Part shown: one piece after another, positions 52,853-61,155 of the stretch | Layout of the letters: every line of letters begins with the position of its first letter | Position numbering within the stretch: the first letter of the stretch is position 1 | NCBI GenBank assembly: GCA_943788935.1 | Contig: CALSSE010000011.1 | Coordinates: forward strand, 248,001-312,000 | From: an uncultured bacterium | GTDB taxonomy: Bacteria > Myxococcota_A > Bradymonadia > UBA7976 > VGTA01 | DNA length: 64,000 nt | Direction: 5' to 3' | Notes under the pieces: generated by a model | Seen by the model: only the letters and a program-made list of their open reading frames with translations | Database searches by the model: none | Told to the model about the DNA's origin: nothing | Position numbers and translations under genes: made by a program

Positions 52853-54619
52853 TTAGACTTTCATCTTTTCGAGATATCGAAACACTGTTCTTGGGTCTAC
52901 ATTTAGATCTCGAGCAGCCTGCGAGCGATTACCGCTGTTGAGCGTTAAGACATGAGATATATAGTCGAGAGTAAACCGCTCTCGGGCCTCATGAAGTGAG
53001 AGGACAGTATCACCTAACATCTCTGGAGAGAGGTTAAGGTCGCTTAAGTTCAGCGATTGACTCTCAGATAAAACAACGGCTTGGGCGATGCGATTCTCAA
53101 GTTCACGAATATTACCTGGCCAAGAGTAGCGCAGGATCCCTCTTAAGGTCTCTTCCGAGAACTTTTTTGACTCTTGTTGAAAGCGCTCAGTGTAGCGATC
53201 AAGAATGTATTTAGCGATCATAACCACGTCTTCGCCTCTGTCTCGTAGAGGAGGAAGCTGTAGATCTACGACATTAATCCGATAATACAGGTCCTTCCGA
53301 AAACTTCCCTGTTCAGTCTCCTCAAACAGTTTTCTATTGGTAGCGCATATGAGACGTATGTCTAATGGAGTCGATTTGTGAGTCCCCAAAGGTTTGACTT
53401 CACGAGTCTCTATGACCCTTAACAGTCTCACTTGGAGCTCAAGAGGCATCTCCCCTATTTCATCTAGGAAGAGCGTTCCTCCATTAGCGCTCTCCAAGCT
53501 ACCTTGCTTATCGAGGAGAGCTCCTGTGAATGCTCCCTGCCGGTAGCCAAATAGTTCGCTCTCGATCAAAGTTGCGGGGATCGCCCCACAATTAATAGCG
53601 ACAAAGGGACCGCTCGCTCTTTCTGAGCGATGATGAATCTCTCGGGCGATGAGCTCTTTGCCAGTGCCTGTCTCACCAGTAATGAGGACGCTGACATCTG
53701 TCCTGCTCACCCTCTCGATTTGTGTGAACACCTCCCTCATGACCGTCGAGGCGCCGATCAAGGCTCCAAAGTGATATCCTTCAAGCTCTTCTCTAAGCCT
53801 TGTATTATCATCCTCTAGCGCTTCTTGTGTGAGGGCATGCTTCAGTAGGGTCGCCGCTTGGGCGCTGAATATACATAAGGTTTTTAAGTCCTCCGGTTGA
53901 AACTGAAGAGTAGGGCGATGGTGTCCTACATAAATCACGCCTAGGAGCTCTCCCTTAAAGATCAAAGGAGCACACATCACCGAGCATAAGCCCATCTCTA
54001 GGATAGACTCCGAATCTTTGAAGTTGTCTTCGTTGAGGAGGTCATTTTGGAGCAGAGGTACTCGAGAGGCACAGACCTGATTGACGATACTCTCACTGAG
54101 ATGAGTGACATCTTGATATGATTCATTGGGGTGAAAGTGGTCAACAATCGCGCGGAGTCGTTTTTCGTCGTTGTGTACGCTAACTAATAAACCTTGGTCA
54201 GCTTGAGTGAGATGAATAATCTCTTCTAAGATCACCTCAAAGAGCTCATCAGAGTGCTGATGTTCAGCGATCTTTTGTGAAAATTCATAGAGCTTTTGAT
54301 AAGCGTCTAGACGCTCTTGCGTATATGTGACTTGGGATTGTGGAGGATCACTATAGAGGTGATAAGTGAGCAGCGCTTCGCCAACCATAATTTGGTCTTG
54401 ATGACGAAGTGGGTGTCGACGCACCTTCTTTCCATTAACATAAACCTCACTCAAGCGATTAATCGCCGATATCCAAAACGCACCGTTTCCTTCTTCGATG
54501 AGGGCATGCGTTGGTTTGAGGTTGGCATCGAGTGTCATGTGACAAGATTCACTGCTCCCAATGAAAGACTGTGAGCGAGTCAGCTTGAATACCTGATCCT
54601 GATATACTAGGAATGGCAT
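52853..54619 (-). CDS. FHA-GAF-sigma54 activator
   Basis: The 588-residue protein has an FHA domain (about 1-90), a GAF domain (about 125-275), a sigma54 AAA+ domain (about 285-520) and a Fis-type HTH (RSQAARDLNVDPRTVFRYLEKM). The AAA domain has Walker A GETGTGKE, GAFTGA near 361 for contact with sigma54, and Walker B GGTLFLDEIGEM. It should bind enhancers and open promoters with the RpoN encoded at 42712. The FHA domain is degenerate: GS replaces the phosphothreonine-contacting G-R (residues 21-22), while His38 and Asn62 remain. There is no receiver domain. TAGGA lies before the ATG. Confidence 0.93.
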   Translation of the reverse strand: MPFLVYQDQVFKLTRSQSFIGSSESCHMTLDANLKPTHALIEEGNGAFWISAINRLSEVYVNGKKVRRHPLRHQDQIMVGEALLTYHLYSDPPQSQVTYTQERLDAYQKLYEFSQKIAEHQHSDELFEVILEEIIHLTQADQGLLVSVHNDEKRLRAIVDHFHPNESYQDVTHLSESIVNQVCASRVPLLQNDLLNEDNFKDSESILEMGLCSVMCAPLIFKGELLGVIYVGHHRPTLQFQPEDLKTLCIFSAQAATLLKHALTQEALEDDNTRLREELEGYHFGALIGASTVMREVFTQIERVSRTDVSVLITGETGTGKELIAREIHHRSERASGPFVAINCGAIPATLIESELFGYRQGAFTGALLDKQGSLESANGGTLFLDEIGEMPLELQVRLLRVIETREVKPLGTHKSTPLDIRLICATNRKLFEETEQGSFRKDLYYRINVVDLQLPPLRDRGEDVVMIAKYILDRYTERFQQESKKFSEETLRGILRYSWPGNIRELENRIAQAVVLSESQSLNLSDLNLSPEMLGDTVLSLHEARERFTLDYISHVLTLNSGNRSQAARDLNVDPRTVFRYLEKMKV

Positions 54620-54698
54620 GTAATCCTACACCTCTCTGAGCACACATTTTGAATACGGCCTCTCGGCAATGAGCCATTCACTACGACTAACAGTGTAT

Positions 54699-55817
54699 TT
54701 AGGGGGGCGTTAGTTGTGGGAAATCTGTCTGTCCAGACTCACGAGGGGGTAATATGTCTTCTTGATCTTGGGGGTTCAGATCAAGGTAATTTCCCAAATC
54801 GTGACGATCTTGGTATCTCCACAACGCCAAAAGAATACCGCTGACCATCAGGCCCATGGCGACTCCACCGCTGACTAATTGCGCTCGTTGGAGCTGTTGA
54901 GCGAGTAGATAGTCTTCAGTGATGAATCGACCATCCTCTTGTCTGAGTGATTCGATTCCCCAAAAGAAGCCTGCAGAGAGCCCGACAGCGATCAGCTCTG
55001 AGCCCAAGAAAAAGTAACCGAGGCCTGGTTCTCTATTTTGGAACTGTCCTGCCCCAAAAGGTAAGAGAGCGATCAACTTTTGATTCACCTGCTGCTCAAG
55101 GATGATGGGTTGTCTAAGTTTCTTCAGTCTTCGATCCTCTTCGAGCTCGACTTGTCTATTCATCGCTTCTTGACGGAGTATGAGCTCGGTCTGTAACTCA
55201 TTATGTAACTGATTATATAATGAGACTGCGTTAGGGGGAACTCGTACTGGATCTAGCTTGTGCTCAGGTCTAAAATAGATGAGATCCTTAAAAAACATGA
55301 TCGCGGTTGACTCTTCCCCCAAATAGAAGTGAGCGAGTCCGATATATTCATAAGCGAGGGTTAAGTTATTGGCCTCGGCGATGAGAACTTCTGGTTTCAG
55401 GAGTGGAGTGAGGTTCTTGACCGCCTCTTTGTAACTTCCATAGAGATAAGCGTTACGTCCACGATCAAAGGCTATCTTTACCTCTGAGAGTGAGAGTGGA
55501 GTTTTGATAAGATCTTGTGGAGAGATGGGAACTGGAGGAGCGGTTTTCTCTCGTGGGTCAGCGACTGAATACTTCGTTGTTGAGCTCGTCGTCTGATCAA
55601 CAGATTTTGGATCAAGATCTTCAAGCTCGATCGGCGTCAAGAGCGTCGTTGAAGGAGGGGGGGCAGCGCTCACTGAAGGCGGTAGGCATGACCATATAAC
55701 GGTAGAAATAACGAAGACAGAGAGATAAATAGATGTCAAAAATATCATGAAGATCGCTTTTTGTAACATCCACGATAATGAGAGTTGGTGATCTCTCCCA
55801 AGTCTATACTTCACCAC
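54699..55817 (-). CDS. TPR membrane protein, kinase partner
   Basis: The 372-residue protein has an N-terminal signal or anchor segment (about 17-45), a Ser/Thr/Pro linker, a TPR-like region (about 110-200: GRNAYLYGSYKEAVKNLTPLL, AYEYIGLAHFYLGEESTAIMFFKDLI) and, from about 250, two hydrophobic hairpins (PFGAGQFQNREPGLGYFFLGSELIAVGLSAGFFWG; VSGGVAMGLMVSGILLALW). The function is unknown. The GTG start is supported by AGGAG five bases upstream and overlaps the end of the kinase gene by seven bases, so it is probably the kinase's membrane partner or substrate. Confidence 0.7.
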   Translation of the reverse strand: MVKYRLGRDHQLSLSWMLQKAIFMIFLTSIYLSVFVISTVIWSCLPPSVSAAPPPSTTLLTPIELEDLDPKSVDQTTSSTTKYSVADPREKTAPPVPISPQDLIKTPLSLSEVKIAFDRGRNAYLYGSYKEAVKNLTPLLKPEVLIAEANNLTLAYEYIGLAHFYLGEESTAIMFFKDLIYFRPEHKLDPVRVPPNAVSLYNQLHNELQTELILRQEAMNRQVELEEDRRLKKLRQPIILEQQVNQKLIALLPFGAGQFQNREPGLGYFFLGSELIAVGLSAGFFWGIESLRQEDGRFITEDYLLAQQLQRAQLVSGGVAMGLMVSGILLALWRYQDRHDLGNYLDLNPQDQEDILPPRESGQTDFPQLTPP

Positions 55818-57790
55818 GCTAGCTCCTGATATTGACCGGCAGCGACTTTCAGTGTCAGCGGTTTACCTCGACCATCTCTTCCCACGATAAGAAGGGAGAG
55901 GGAAGCTCCGGTCGCACGCAATGGATAAGTAATCTTCTGATTGGTTATTCCGAGTCGTCTGGGCTGTGATCCATTGAGAAAAACCTCTGCATTCTTATCA
56001 CTCTTAATTAAGAAAGTCGCCGGCTTGAATTGACACTCAAAAACGAGTCTCGGAGGTCTATTTTGTCGTTCTTTATATCGCACGACCTCTCGATGACGTT
56101 TACAGAAAGGAGAGGTGAAGACGATCTCATGAACATCACCGAGAGAAAGGTCTAGGCCTCCCGCTCGATCTATTTCATAAATATGACCAACAGCCTCACC
56201 ATCCACCTGAACGTTTACCCCTTTGTACATACTGCTAATGTCTACTCTCTGCTTCGTCTTCTTTATCTTTTTGAGCCTCTTTTTCTTGAATACTCGCGAC
56301 TTAATCGACCTACGCGTTAGCTGTTTAGGACTTGGGGCTCTTAATAGTACGCGCGGCTTATCGAGGGTCCTTTTACTAATTTTTGAGGTAGGCGCTTTCC
56401 GGGAACCCTCAGAGTTTTTACGAGGGGATGGGGAAGCGGCTTTAGTCTTGAGAGTAGGGTCATCAGCTCGGTTATCGGCCTGGCTCTTGAGCCTTTTAGG
56501 AGGGCTTTGGGGTGAGAGTGTATTGGGGTCTTTACCTGTCTTGTTCTCTTCAGCGACGAGAGGTGGGTTCGAGATTGATCCTCGATGTGTTTTACTGTCA
56601 ACATGCTCAATCGTTGACTGATCAACACTCTCTACAAGGTGAGTAAAGTCAGCTGAGAAGAATAAACCAGCGCTGAGTGGTAAGCAGGCTACGCTGAGCC
56701 ATAAGTGTCGTCTTGACTCTCCTGCTCTCAGCGCTCGTTGTGCTTCTTGATAGACCCGCTCCGCCTCTTCTAGTTGTGGGTCTAACAAGAGCGCCCTCTG
56801 AGCGAGCTCAATCCCTAGAGCGAGCTCTCCATCCACGAGCGCTTGACGAGCATTTTGACAGTAATGAGGAGCGAGACGGGAGGGGAGAGACTCTTGATAG
56901 AGAGATGGATCTTTGGAGAGGTCGAGCAACTCAGCCGTAATATCATCAAGACCAGCGCGACAGAGAAGCCGTTCCATAGACTCAACGATCACAGAGGCTC
57001 CTTGAGGTCGAGAACTCGGCTCTCGTTTCATACAGCGCTCTATAAGCTCTGCGAAACTTGGTAGCACATCTGGCCTTCTACTGTGCACCGGGTCAAATCG
57101 TGCCTCGAGAATTCTACGAAATAAGGCCGCGGGATTAGGAGCAACAAAGGGGAGCGCCCCACAGACCATCCAATAGAGCACAGTCCCCATACTAAAGAGA
57201 TCAGCTTGAGCAGTCAGCCGTTCTCCATTCACCACTTCAGGGGCCATATGAGCAGGAGATCCAATGACCGCTCCGGTGGCGGTGAGTGTCTCAGAGTCCA
57301 CCATATGAGCGATCCCAAAATCCATGAGGACAGGAGAGCCATTTCGAGCACGAATCATCATGTTCTCGGGTTTGACATCTCTATGAATCACTCCGTGATC
57401 ATGGGCATGAGCGAGGGCTCTAAATAGAGGAATAGCAATTAAAGCAGCGATCTCCCAATGCTTAATGGGGTGCTCTTCGATCCAAGCCTTGAGAGTGACC
57501 CCTTCAATAAACTCACTGACGATGTATGAAGCAGCACCATCAGGTGAATCATAGTCATATATTTTTAGAATGTTTGGGTTTTCTAAAAGAGCGATCGCTT
57601 TCGCCTCTTGGAGAAAACGTCGCCTAGCATCTTCCCGAGTCGCCAGGTGAGGATGGAGCAGCTTAATCGCTACTTTACGTCCAATCCTCGGATCATTCGC
57701 CGCATAGACGACGGACATGCCTCCTCTACCGACCTCTCCATTAAGCTGGTAGCGCTGTCCTACTGCATCTAGAGCGATCTCTTCACTCAT
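55811..57790 (-). CDS. Membrane Ser/Thr protein kinase with PEGA-like domains
   Basis: The 659-residue protein has a complete Hanks kinase domain (about 13-275): GRGGMSVVYA, Lys43 in VAIKLL, HRDVKPEN at 136-143, DFG and GSPAHMAPE. A helical juxtamembrane region follows, with a TPR-like segment (LAQRALLLDPQLEEAERVYQEAQ), one transmembrane helix (about 362-380), a long basic Ser/Pro/Lys linker, and C-terminal beta domains like PEGA (NVQVDGEAVGHIYEI; ATFLIKSDKNAEVFLNGSQPRRLG). PEGA domains usually face the periplasm and bind envelope components. It is coupled to the downstream TPR membrane protein. Confidence 0.9.
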   Translation of the reverse strand: MSEEIALDAVGQRYQLNGEVGRGGMSVVYAANDPRIGRKVAIKLLHPHLATREDARRRFLQEAKAIALLENPNILKIYDYDSPDGAASYIVSEFIEGVTLKAWIEEHPIKHWEIAALIAIPLFRALAHAHDHGVIHRDVKPENMMIRARNGSPVLMDFGIAHMVDSETLTATGAVIGSPAHMAPEVVNGERLTAQADLFSMGTVLYWMVCGALPFVAPNPAALFRRILEARFDPVHSRRPDVLPSFAELIERCMKREPSSRPQGASVIVESMERLLCRAGLDDITAELLDLSKDPSLYQESLPSRLAPHYCQNARQALVDGELALGIELAQRALLLDPQLEEAERVYQEAQRALRAGESRRHLWLSVACLPLSAGLFFSADFTHLVESVDQSTIEHVDSKTHRGSISNPPLVAEENKTGKDPNTLSPQSPPKRLKSQADNRADDPTLKTKAASPSPRKNSEGSRKAPTSKISKRTLDKPRVLLRAPSPKQLTRRSIKSRVFKKKRLKKIKKTKQRVDISSMYKGVNVQVDGEAVGHIYEIDRAGGLDLSLGDVHEIVFTSPFCKRHREVVRYKERQNRPPRLVFECQFKPATFLIKSDKNAEVFLNGSQPRRLGITNQKITYPLRATGASLSLLIVGRDGRGKPLTLKVAAGQYQELAW

Positions 57791-57938
57791 AATCGCACTC
57801 GATACAGTAGAGAAGACCGTTCTTCAAAGCGTTCACCTCAATGGACTGAAGGTGTGGAGAGACTCTCTTGAGTAAGCGATCTCTTATGGCATGAGAGAGG
57901 TGAGATGTAGCACCATGAGATGCTGAAGGGATCGGTAT

Positions 57939-58295
57939 TTATAGTTCTACCTCATCACCTAGATCGACTTCAATATCTGTTGTATCTCGGATACTCATAC
58001 GACCTTTGGTGGACTGCTTAGACTGAAACTTCTTGAGCTGGCGCTCAATTTTACTGATCGCCTGATCCGCAGACTTGACTAAATCATCCTCAGTAGCGCT
58101 CGCGTTGAACTCTGAGCGAGAGCTATTGAAATGAACTTGACATGTAAATCGATCTATCGATTGCTTATCGAATCGGACCCGAAAAAATAGTTTTTGCCCC
58201 AGACGAGACTCAACTTTTGTCAATTTGAGCTGCACACGATCTCGGAGCATCTCGGTGATGTCCACATCTTTGCCACTCGTCATCTCAATATTCAT
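57939..58295 (-). CDS. hpf: Ribosome hibernation-promoting factor
   Basis: The 118-residue protein is a HPF/YfiA (sigma54 modulation) family member that sits in the decoding centre of idle ribosomes. Features are MNIEMTSGKDVDITEMLRDRVQLKLTKVE, FRVRFDKQSIDRFTCQVHFN, and FNASATEDDLVKSADQAISKIERQLKKFQSK. It is the short form (no C-terminal dimerisation domain). AGGAGA precedes the ATG. Unlike many genomes it is not next to rpoN, which is 14 kb away. A perfect palindrome lies in its leader. Confidence 0.92.
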   Translation of the reverse strand: MNIEMTSGKDVDITEMLRDRVQLKLTKVESRLGQKLFFRVRFDKQSIDRFTCQVHFNSSRSEFNASATEDDLVKSADQAISKIERQLKKFQSKQSTKGRMSIRDTTDIEVDLGDEVEL

Positions 58296-58665
58296 ATCAT
58301 TCTCCTAGCGATCAATGATCGCGAACAGTATATCGGCTAAGTACCGATAAATATGGGTCTACGTCTACTGAAAGCAGACACTCTAAGGTCGGGCATTAAG
58401 AGCTGGGTAAAAGCATTAATTCTCTGTTCCACCCTATTGGTGGCGACTCCGCTCCAACTCAATCTCAATCTCTCCTTAATAACTCTTATTCTCACACTGA
58501 TGTTGTCCAACTTTAATATGCGAGGCGTGTCATTGGGGTAGGCGACTGAGATCATAAAAGTCCTCTCCAAACCAAATGGCTCAGTTTGATTGTTGCATGA
58601 GTGCTACGGGTAAGTAAAGAGCGGAGTCGATAAGTGAGAGAGAGTCTACACTAAGAGGCTAGCGC
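58296..58665. other. 370-bp intergenic region upstream of hpf without a supported gene
   Basis: It contains the hpf leader with a palindrome (58308-58322) and a second small inverted repeat (TATCGG ... CCGATA, 58331-58349). Two overlapping open frames exist (plus 58353-58541, minus 58337-58570). Neither has a ribosome-binding site or recognisable motif, although the plus frame would encode a hydrophobic segment. I cannot support either as a gene. Confidence 0.5.
58308..58322. promoter_or_regulatory. Perfect palindrome in the hpf leader
   Basis: GCGATCAATGATCGC is a 7+1+7 perfect inverted repeat eight bases upstream of the hpf ribosome-binding site. The position suits a repressor operator or a short leader hairpin. 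Confidence 0.5.
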
Positions 58666-59259
58666 TTAGAATCTTACTCTTAAACCGACCGCTCCATTCA
58701 TGGTGAACACTGGATTGCCATCTGACAAGTCTGAACCTAAAAAATATGTATGTAAGACTCCATGTCCGATGAGGGCGATGGCGCCCTCAGCGGGAAAGGC
58801 GACCCCTAATGAGAGTTCGGTCCCAAACCGGGTATAAGGGGTAAAGAAGAAGGGTAACCCTACGCCCGCAAACCCTTCTAGGAGTTTCCACTTACGTCTG
58901 ATTCTCACTTGAGGGTTAATCGCATATGAAGCTGTATACTCAGCTTGAACAAGAGTACCTAAGACCCACTCAACGGACTCATCACCGTCGAATATAAAAG
59001 CGACATCGATGTCCAGTAAGAGGGGCGAACGATTCATCTTGATCTGTCGTTCGTTAGAATCAGGACCAGCGATAATACCGCTGCTGATGGCGCTATCCAA
59101 GCGGATGTCTACGGATTGAGCATTGGCTGATTGATGCTCAATGCATATACCGAGCACAAAGATGATAGCGGTGACCGCTAGGCAGAGCGCAGAGCTTGAA
59201 GCCATCGCCTGATTAAAGAGATACTTAGACGCTTTGTATTGGTCGTGTAGAGGCATCAT
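58666..59259 (-). CDS. Probable outer-membrane beta-barrel protein
   Basis: The 197-residue protein has a signal sequence (about 20-48, AVTAIIFVLGICIEHQSANAQ), then alternating strands with Gly and aromatic girdles (LLLDIDVAFIFDGDESVEWVLG, YTRFGTELSLGVAF) and ends in VGLRVRF with a terminal Phe, as barrel proteins do. No named family was recognised. An internal Met at residue 19 (MASSSALC) is an alternative start giving a more standard signal peptide; neither start has a good ribosome site. Confidence 0.62.
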   Translation of the reverse strand: MMPLHDQYKASKYLFNQAMASSSALCLAVTAIIFVLGICIEHQSANAQSVDIRLDSAISSGIIAGPDSNERQIKMNRSPLLLDIDVAFIFDGDESVEWVLGTLVQAEYTASYAINPQVRIRRKWKLLEGFAGVGLPFFFTPYTRFGTELSLGVAFPAEGAIALIGHGVLHTYFLGSDLSDGNPVFTMNGAVGLRVRF

Positions 59260-59405
59260 TAACTCACTCTGCTAGCCTGGTTATATTTGTAGTATAGTCT
59301 ATACAGTTTAAAGTGACATCCAAAATCAAAAATAAAGATAATGCAACCCTAACCCACCGTAAAATAGCTTTCAGCTACGTGACTCACAAGGAAAATTGTA
59401 CAAAG

Positions 59406-61052
59406 TTATCGTCCATTGTGCCTCTCCTCTATTATACTCCACCAATACGGTATTCCACCCTGCTGTAACTGCTTAATACTCTCGTGGTGAATTCGCTCTA
59501 CTCTTTTCTCTATTTGAGTACCCTGCCCACCCCCTTGGTAAATTCCTTCATAGCTGTCTTCGTAGAGGACCTCACGGTGTCCATCTACGTAAATGGAAGT
59601 CTGAATGGCTGCTCTAAAAGGAGCGAGGTCGGAGGTCTTTAAGTGGAACCAACCCAATGATGTCTTTACCTCTTCTTCAATTGAAGTCACCTCATGAGGC
59701 GGAGGATCCTCCATCGTAACTACGTGAAAAGGTTCAGGCTCTACATAGGCCCCTGCTTGACTATCGTAGACCTCATGGTCTTCGTTTATCGACGGAAGAT
59801 CAGCTTGACTGAACTCGTGTATATTTGAGGGGGGAGGGGTAATCGCAAGACTCTCGGTCGCTAACGGTGTAAATTGCTCAGGAATCGGTGAGTTTTCTTC
59901 TAAGGAGAAAGGTAAGTTGGCGGTCAGCATCGATGCTGTATGACCAGAGCTAAACACCGGAGTCACTGGTGTTGGTAAATGAGAAGTTAGACCTGTATGA
60001 TGAGGATCATGCTTTGGGAAGAGTGGAGATTGGGCTGCTGGATATTGTCCTGTCGGAGAATTATCTATGGTGTTCTGAGATAGGAAAGAGGGTGTACCTA
60101 TCATGGTTAGGCATTCCTCCTGTAGCGGTGCATAGGGCTGAGTGAGTAACCACTCGCTGACCCAAGCATCGATCACTCGCTTTAAGGGGAGGTTTTGGTC
60201 AAGCTTATGAAAAGGGGTGAGCTTGCGGATGGCGTTCTGAATCCCCTTATCCTCGGGCAGAGTGAGACTATGTTCGAGCGGGAATCGGAGCAGCTTCTCA
60301 GCGATCCCTTTTAAGGTGTTCGTCACTTGAGTCTCATCATCACCGATCGCTCTATTAATAATCAAGGAAGCTCGGAGGCTCATGAGCTGCGCTTTTAGTT
60401 GACGATTAACCTCTATATCAAGCTCTCGGAGCATATCTAACATCTCTCCAAGTGATGTGATTCGAGCGGAGCCCTTGGTGAGCGCTGTTCGTTTTAGGAT
60501 TTTCTTCAGCCAAGGATGATCTCTTAGAGTGACCTCTGCTCTTCTAATCAGCGCAGCTTTGAGGAAGGCATAGGTGTTTTGAATAGAGGTCGGCTCTGGG
60601 GTGGTGATCATAAAGTTGCGACCCGCGATATTAAAGATATCAAGGGTATGAGGGTGGATCCCGGCCCCGAGGTCTACCAATACATAATCTACCTCGAGCG
60701 AGAGAGACTCTTTTAGGAGTCTCTCAAACTGAGAAGGAGCGAAATCTGAGGGGTTAAAAATAGAAGCTGCGCCGCTGATTAATAATAAGTTCGCTTGATC
60801 GGTATGTGAACAGACTGCTTCTAAACTCTCTTCCTGATTTAATATCCACTGCTCCAAACTCTTCTTAGGCTGCATGATCCCCAGCAAAGTATGCAGATTG
60901 GCTGAACCAAGATCGAGGTCAATGAGCACTACTCGTTTCCCTTGCTGGGCGAGTGAGAGTCCAGTTAATGTGCAAATGACGGATCGTCCTACGCCCCCCT
61001 TTGCTCCTCCAAATGAGATTAACTGTGGGTTCATTTGACTGCTTCGAGACAT
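59406..61052 (-). CDS. MinD/ParA-like ATPase with novel C-terminal domain
   Basis: Residues 10-310 form a MinD/ParA/FlhG-type deviant Walker domain: SFGGAKGGVGRSVICTLTGLSLAQQGKRVVLIDLDLGSANLHTLLG, YVLVDLGAGIHPHTLDIFNIAG and MITTPEPTSIQNTYAFLKAAL. The signature Lys18 is present but the P-loop Lys is Arg23 (CGA codon), which may slow or abolish ATP hydrolysis. A Pro/Ser-rich linker (about 325-450) leads to an 80-residue C-terminal domain (SLGWFHLKTSDLAPFRAAIQTS ... WWSIIEERHNGR) I do not recognise. Such proteins place cargo such as flagella, pili or chromosomes. The HEAT-repeat membrane protein upstream may be a partner. Confidence 0.82.
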   Translation of the reverse strand: MSRSSQMNPQLISFGGAKGGVGRSVICTLTGLSLAQQGKRVVLIDLDLGSANLHTLLGIMQPKKSLEQWILNQEESLEAVCSHTDQANLLLISGAASIFNPSDFAPSQFERLLKESLSLEVDYVLVDLGAGIHPHTLDIFNIAGRNFMITTPEPTSIQNTYAFLKAALIRRAEVTLRDHPWLKKILKRTALTKGSARITSLGEMLDMLRELDIEVNRQLKAQLMSLRASLIINRAIGDDETQVTNTLKGIAEKLLRFPLEHSLTLPEDKGIQNAIRKLTPFHKLDQNLPLKRVIDAWVSEWLLTQPYAPLQEECLTMIGTPSFLSQNTIDNSPTGQYPAAQSPLFPKHDPHHTGLTSHLPTPVTPVFSSGHTASMLTANLPFSLEENSPIPEQFTPLATESLAITPPPSNIHEFSQADLPSINEDHEVYDSQAGAYVEPEPFHVVTMEDPPPHEVTSIEEEVKTSLGWFHLKTSDLAPFRAAIQTSIYVDGHREVLYEDSYEGIYQGGGQGTQIEKRVERIHHESIKQLQQGGIPYWWSIIEERHNGR

Positions 61053-61155
61053 CTCTATTCCTCACATATGTCAGATTAGCGGTGTATTCGCCTCTTAGGC
61101 CATCACTCTCTTCTCCTCTAACGAGTAAAAAAAACGGTGAGGCTTGGCGTAGTGG

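Noticed and set aside
58353..58541. Small hydrophobic plus-strand frame of 62 codons
   Set aside because: No ribosome-binding site and no recognisable motif; the overlapping minus-strand frame is equally unsupported.
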